Positions 60,340 to 64,000 of a DNA stretch of 64,000 nucleotides are shown in pieces. The notes beneath the pieces were generated by a model. It was not told where the DNA came from and did no database searches. It saw nothing but the letters and a program-made list of their open reading frames with translations. Numbering within the stretch: position 1 is the first letter of the stretch; every line of letters starts with the position of its first letter. The stretch covers positions 809,478 to 873,477 of the forward strand of contig NZ_KE150421.1 of assembly GCF_000411295.1 (NCBI RefSeq), written 5' to 3'. Origin of the DNA: Paenisporosarcina sp. HGH0030. GTDB taxonomy: Bacteria > Bacillota > Bacilli > Bacillales_A > Planococcaceae. The translations under genes were made by a program, and so were the position numbers.

Positions 60340-62629
60340 ACGGATCACCAGTTGATTCTAATTGTAAATAAGCTAGAAGTTTCAACACTTCATCTTTCAT
60401 TCCAACGCTTGCTTCCTGGGGTCCGATGCATGCGGGACAACCTTGATCACACGGGCACGCCTCGACATGCTGTTCGACGTGTCCAAGTAATTCAGGCCAA
60501 ACGTCAAATACGCGTTCACTGATGCCGATCCCTCCTGGGTAGCTATCATAAACGAAAAATGTAGGGAGTTCAGCATGAATCGATTTCACTTGTGGTACAA
60601 CATGAATATCGCGACGATCACAATGGACGAACAATGGGATGAACGATGCGATGGAAGTCGCTGCACCTGTCATGGCATCTGTGAGCATTGCATCCGTCCA
60701 GCCAGAGGGTCGATTGAAACTTAACCAACTCGATGAAGTATGCAATTCTTCCGGAGGAAGCTGGATAGGGCCTGACCCGATATTGTCATGTGTATCAAAC
60801 CGAATTTTTTTGAATATGGTCGCCATCGCTAAAATCGATACATCCCCAAAAAACACAGAGCCGTGTTTAAACGTTTTTTCTTTGTCTTCACTCATCACTT
60901 TTAATTCAACTGCAAGATTTGCATCTGTAAAGTAGTCTACATCCACTTCTCTTACAAAGGCTTTCTTTTCTTCCCAGTCCAGCTTTTCCACTTGGAACTG
61001 AATGCCCTGATGCAAATAAATCGCTTCTTCATGCAATAATGTCATCGCACTGTAACGATCCATTTCTCCAATAACTTTAGTTGCAGCAGGGATGGTTTGG
61101 TCAATAATTACGACATTTTCCTGAGAGGCAGAACGTAAACTGATTTCATGTGCAGGAAAACGATCACTCATCCAATGCCATTTGTCAGAGGTTCGAACCA
61201 ATATTCCTTCTTCTTCCAAATAGGCAAGTAACTCTTGTATTTCAAATTCCCCGTACTGTTCAGTCGTTTTGAAAGGCAATTCAAAAGAAGCACACTTTAA
61301 ATGATCCATCAATATAACTAAATTGTCTGGATGAATGCGGGCTTCTTCTGGAGATTGACCGAGTAAGAATGAAGGGTGATTCACAATATATTGATCAAGT
61401 GCAGTTGATTGCGCAACATATATTATCAAGGCCTCATCCTGTCTACGTCCTGCACGGCCCGCCTGTTGCCAAGCACTTGCAATATTCCCAGGGTAACCGG
61501 TCATGATGCAGGCTTGGAGCTGACCAATATCCACACCCAGTTCCAATGCGTTTGTACTGACTACAGTCTGAATTGTTCCATCCCGCAAACCTTTTTCAAT
61601 TTGTCGCCGTTCAGAAGGTAAATACCCTCCTCGGTAGCCACGAATGGATTCATCATTTATTTTTTTCTTGGATAATTCTTTTAAGTACGTGACAAGCATC
61701 TCAACACGTACCCTGCTTTTCGCAAATACGATGGTTTGAATCCCTTCCTTGTATAGGCGTTTAGCTAGATCTCGAACTTCGAGAATAGCGCTACGTCTGA
61801 CACCAAAGGTTGGGTGAACGATTGGCGGATTATAAAAAATGAAATTTTTCTTACCCGACGGTGCACCGTTTTCATCGATCAGTGTATGAGTTTCATTAGT
61901 TAATGATTCGGCCAGTTCTTTCGGGTTTGCAATTGTTGCCGAAGTACAAATAAAAACCGGATTACTTCCATAATATTGACAGATGCGTTTTAATCGACGC
62001 AAAACATGTGCCACGTGACTTCCAAACACGCCTTTGTATGTATGCAGCTCATCGACCACTATATACTTCAAATTTTCGAACAAGGAAACCCATTTCGTAT
62101 GATGAGGTAATATACCCGAATGGAGCATATCAGGATTGGTCAAAACAATATGACCAGCCTTTCTTACTTTCGTACGAATTGCCGGTGAAGTGTCGCCATC
62201 ATAGGTGTAACTCAAAATATCTTGATTCATTTGTTCAATCAATAAATTCAAGTCGGATTTTTGGTCTTGAGCGAGCGCTTTCGTGGGAAATAAATAAAGT
62301 GCCCTTGAAGAACTGTCTTCGACGATTGATTGAAGGACAGGCAAATGATAGCAAAGGGATTTCCCCGAAGCAGTGGGGGTGATGGCTGTAAAGGATTGAC
62401 CCATACGCGCTATATCATATGCAATTCTCTGATGGCTATAGAGTTGTGTAATGCCCCGTTCGTTCAGTGCCTGCTGGATGGACGGATGTAAATCTTCGGG
62501 GAAATCAGACAAGAATGCCTCTTTTTTCTCAATCGTATGCCAATGAACAATTCGTTCTCGCATGACCGGGTCTTGCTTCCATTCACTTAATATGTCATTA
62601 ATTGATTGTTTCCTGATCAAGCTTTTCAC
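60329..62629 (-). CDS. mrfA: MrfA-like DEAD/DEAH-box helicase with C-terminal Zn-binding DUF1998 (YprA)
   Basis: A 766-residue SF2 helicase. Motif I PTASGKSLCY, Ia LFPTKALAQDQ, Ib TNPDMLHSGILPHHTKW, II DELHTYKG, III CTSATIANP, IV-VI VFAKSRVRVEML, STNALELGVDIGQL and QQAGRAGRRQDE. The C-terminus has the four-Cys metal site CPCDQGCPACIG. In B. subtilis MrfA unwinds mitomycin-damaged DNA for MrfB. The start is GTG at 62629 or TTG at 62620, the latter 6 bases after AAGGTG. It overlaps yppE by about 30 bases. Confidence 0.92.
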   Translation of the reverse strand: MKSLIRKQSINDILSEWKQDPVMRERIVHWHTIEKKEAFLSDFPEDLHPSIQQALNERGITQLYSHQRIAYDIARMGQSFTAITPTASGKSLCYHLPVLQSIVEDSSSRALYLFPTKALAQDQKSDLNLLIEQMNQDILSYTYDGDTSPAIRTKVRKAGHIVLTNPDMLHSGILPHHTKWVSLFENLKYIVVDELHTYKGVFGSHVAHVLRRLKRICQYYGSNPVFICTSATIANPKELAESLTNETHTLIDENGAPSGKKNFIFYNPPIVHPTFGVRRSAILEVRDLAKRLYKEGIQTIVFAKSRVRVEMLVTYLKELSKKKINDESIRGYRGGYLPSERRQIEKGLRDGTIQTVVSTNALELGVDIGQLQACIMTGYPGNIASAWQQAGRAGRRQDEALIIYVAQSTALDQYIVNHPSFLLGQSPEEARIHPDNLVILMDHLKCASFELPFKTTEQYGEFEIQELLAYLEEEGILVRTSDKWHWMSDRFPAHEISLRSASQENVVIIDQTIPAATKVIGEMDRYSAMTLLHEEAIYLHQGIQFQVEKLDWEEKKAFVREVDVDYFTDANLAVELKVMSEDKEKTFKHGSVFFGDVSILAMATIFKKIRFDTHDNIGSGPIQLPPEELHTSSSWLSFNRPSGWTDAMLTDAMTGAATSIASFIPLFVHCDRRDIHVVPQVKSIHAELPTFFVYDSYPGGIGISERVFDVWPELLGHVEQHVEACPCDQGCPACIGPQEASVGMKDEVLKLLAYLQLESTGDPYVI

Positions 62630-62981
62630 CTTCTTGCTCTATGGCATGTATAAAAGTTTGCAACGTGTAACAAGTTGACTGTATAGACTGCGCAAACCTC
62701 TTTTTTCCAGTCTCTTTATAAAATGATTGAACGACATATTGATTGAAAGCTTCAATTGCCGCATCTATTTGTTGGATTCGCATATACTTCGGACGGTGAT
62801 GGTTAATCCAAGAGTTGGCATTTGCTCTCCATTCAATTAGGAAAGCATGCCAATAATCGGCATGGGGCTTCACTTGTGAAAAAAAATCAGGAGATGCCTC
62901 CCTATCACGCATCTCTTGATGACGTATTAGACAGTTTTGACTTTCTTCCAAAATTAATTTAGTATGTTCGTTTAACTTCAT
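62598..62981 (-). CDS. yppE: YppE-family protein (DUF1798)
   Basis: A 127-residue helical protein. The pattern ASPDFFSQVKPHADYWHAFLIEW and HHRPKYMRIQQIDAAIEAFNQYVVQSFY matches YppE, a four-helix-bundle protein of unknown function from the recU-yppC-yppD-yppE region. The start ATG (62979-62981) has AAAGGGG 8 bases upstream; the frame extension to 63059 runs through a terminator and is rejected. It overlaps the mrfA start region, so the two are co-transcribed. Confidence 0.88.
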   Translation of the reverse strand: MKLNEHTKLILEESQNCLIRHQEMRDREASPDFFSQVKPHADYWHAFLIEWRANANSWINHHRPKYMRIQQIDAAIEAFNQYVVQSFYKETGKKRFAQSIQSTCYTLQTFIHAIEQEGEKLDQETIN

Positions 62982-63016
62982 GTTCTCAGCCCCTTTGTTA
63001 CTGTTTATAGTAACAA

Positions 63017-63042
63017 AAAAAAGTGGTTTTAACCACTTTTTT
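63017..63042 (-). terminator. Terminator at the end of the 61-codon gene
   Basis: Near-palindrome AAAAAAGTGGTTTTAACCAC followed by TTTTTT; a symmetric U-rich hairpin that includes the stop codon of the 61-codon gene (63029). Confidence 0.8.
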
Positions 63043-63214
63043 GCGAACAGGTATTCCATTCTATCATTTGTTCCGTTTCTTTTAATGCTTTTCCTACTTG
63101 ATGCCCTTTATCGATGACAGTTTGCGTTTGTGTAGATCTTTCCTGTATAAATCGTGCTTCCAAGATATGTTCAAGTAATGACAATTGTTCAATCAATTCT
63201 TCTATACGTTTCAT
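63029..63214 (-). CDS. Small coiled-coil protein (61 aa)
   Basis: A 61-residue, largely helical protein with leucine heptads (IEELIEQLSLLEHILEARFI). GGAGG lies 7 bases before the ATG and a terminator overlaps its stop, so it looks like a genuine short gene. It occupies the place of the small ypp genes next to recU in Bacillus, but I cannot match it to one of them. Function unknown. It is divergent from recU. Confidence 0.68.
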   Translation of the reverse strand: MKRIEELIEQLSLLEHILEARFIQERSTQTQTVIDKGHQVGKALKETEQMIEWNTCSQKSG

Positions 63215-63396
63215 GCTGCATCCCTCCAGTTGTTAGTGAAGTTCTCCATAACATGATGAAATCCTTTGCCAACGACAAAACTAGAAGGATTAAGCTAATA
63301 CTTACAACAATTCGACACACAAACTATGAAACCTTAAAGCGCGAATCACGTCTAGTAGGGTGTGGTTATGATAAACTGGTATGCGAGGTGACGAGC

Positions 63397-64000
63397 ATGG
63401 CATTTAACTACCCGAATGGTAAGATTTATACGCCCACAAAAAATAATTCGGAAAAACGTGCAAAGAAGGATTATACCTTCAGTAACCGGGGAAAAACCTT
63501 AGAGGATGAGATTAATGAAACAAATGACTTTTATATGCAAAAAGGTACGGCAGTCATTCATAAAAAACCTGTACCTATCCAAGTAGTAAAAGTAGAATAT
63601 CCTTCCCGAAGTGCAGCTGTCATAAGAGAAGCCTATTATCGGACTGCTTCGACAACAGACTTTAATGGTGTATGGCAAGGCATTCATGTGGATTTTGAAG
63701 CGAAAGAAACGAAAAATAAAACTTCCTTCCCTTTAAAGAATATCCATGCTCATCAAATTGACCACATGCGACTGGTAACGGAACAGAAAGGTCTTACCTT
63801 TTTAATCGTTCGTTTTTCATCCATCAATCGATATTTCATTTTACCTTATCGTCCCCTTCAAGATGCATGGGATGAAATGTGTAAAGGTGGTCGCAAATCA
63901 ATTCCGTTCGAATTTTTCGAACAACATGCCTTTGAAATAGTCCCAGGAGCTTATCCTCCAATTGACTATTTGCGGGGAGTAACAAAGATGCTTTCAGAGG
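63397..64000 (+). CDS. recU: Holliday junction resolvase RecU (3' end cut by the window)
   Basis: The first 201 codons of RecU; the family is about 200-210 residues, so only the last few are missing. The frame begins MAFNYPNGKIYTPTK, contains NRGKTLEDEINETNDFY and the nuclease active-site residues in TDFNGVWQGIHVDFEAKETK (Asp, Glu, Lys), followed by QIDHMRLV. It resolves recombination intermediates and modulates RecA. GAGGTG lies 6 bases before the ATG. It normally precedes ponA. Plus-strand, divergent from the ypp genes. Confidence 0.93.
   Translation, partial: MAFNYPNGKIYTPTKNNSEKRAKKDYTFSNRGKTLEDEINETNDFYMQKGTAVIHKKPVPIQVVKVEYPSRSAAVIREAYYRTASTTDFNGVWQGIHVDFEAKETKNKTSFPLKNIHAHQIDHMRLVTEQKGLTFLIVRFSSINRYFILPYRPLQDAWDEMCKGGRKSIPFEFFEQHAFEIVPGAYPPIDYLRGVTKMLSE

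Noticed and set aside
1-64000. CRISPR arrays, prophage, tRNA or rRNA genes
   Set aside because: I saw no regularly spaced repeats, no phage structural or integrase genes, and no tRNA or rRNA sequence in this window; the only RNA gene recognised is rnpB.

Overview
The window looks like a chromosomal segment of a low-GC, Gram-positive, spore-former-related bacterium of the order Bacillales, most likely family Planococcaceae (Sporosarcina/Paenisporosarcina-like). This rests on gene content and order, which follow the Bacillus subtilis block degV/ypmR-ypmS-msrA-msrB, dfrA-thyA-ypjP, ypiP-yphP-ypgR-ypgQ, ypeQ-ypdP-RNase H, ypbR(dynA), ypwA, ypvA-ypsC-rnpB-gpsB, yprB-yprA-yppE-recU, and on strong AGGAGG-type ribosome binding sites with frequent TTG and GTG starts. 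The species cannot be named from the sequence alone.

Layout. 1-8.6 kb: a truncated secreted protein, a COG0523 GTPase, CtpB-like protease, DeoD, Spo0M, a YozE-like protein, MsrA/MsrB, YpmS, the YpmR lipoprotein and a DegV protein. 8.6-16.3 kb: an internally deleted acyltransferase remnant, folate/thymidylate genes (dfrA, thyA), YpjP, a 25-codon membrane peptide, a YpiP-type methyltransferase, bacilliredoxin, YpgR, an ABC-F ATPase and an HD phosphohydrolase. 16.4-18.7 kb: two cold-shock genes with recognisable promoters, a YpeQ-like zinc protein, and a YpdP queuosine-precursor transporter behind a candidate preQ1 riboswitch, followed by an RNase H-like gene. 18.7-31.9 kb: CoaW, two SRPBCC proteins, a possible NlpC/P60-like protein, a UvrD-like helicase, a lipid kinase, DbpA, a DUF2187 protein, a rhodanese with the double dynamin DynA, and a small cytochrome-oxidase-like membrane protein. 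32.1-35.8 kb: an amino-acid ABC transporter lacking its ATPase, two large palindromic repeats, and an intact IS3-family element that split a terminator. 35.8-38 kb: a VLRF1-like release factor and NrnB. 38.1-54.1 kb: three bacillopeptidase-F-like subtilases of about 1450 residues each, two in tandem, with YpwA carboxypeptidase and a phosphoesterase remnant between the first and the pair. 55-64 kb: DinG-like helicase, RlmL-like methyltransferase, RNase P RNA, GpsB, MrfB/MrfA, YppE, a short coiled-coil protein and the start of RecU.

How the genes work together. Most of the window is housekeeping: methionine sulfoxide repair (msrA/msrB), dTMP synthesis (thyA/dfrA), tRNA queuosine supply (ypdP), DNA repair and recombination (MrfA/MrfB, DinG-like and UvrD-like helicases, RecU), division (GpsB), RNA metabolism (rnpB, NrnB, DbpA, RlmL, RNase H) and membrane maintenance (DynA). 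The accessory layer is the subtilase cluster, the IS element and the palindromes.

Most notable observation: the third subtilase (49704-54089) has Gln in place of the catalytic His (codon 53238-53240) while Asp, Asn and Ser remain. It is a full-length, signal-peptide-bearing apparent pseudoprotease directly upstream of a close paralogue with an intact triad.
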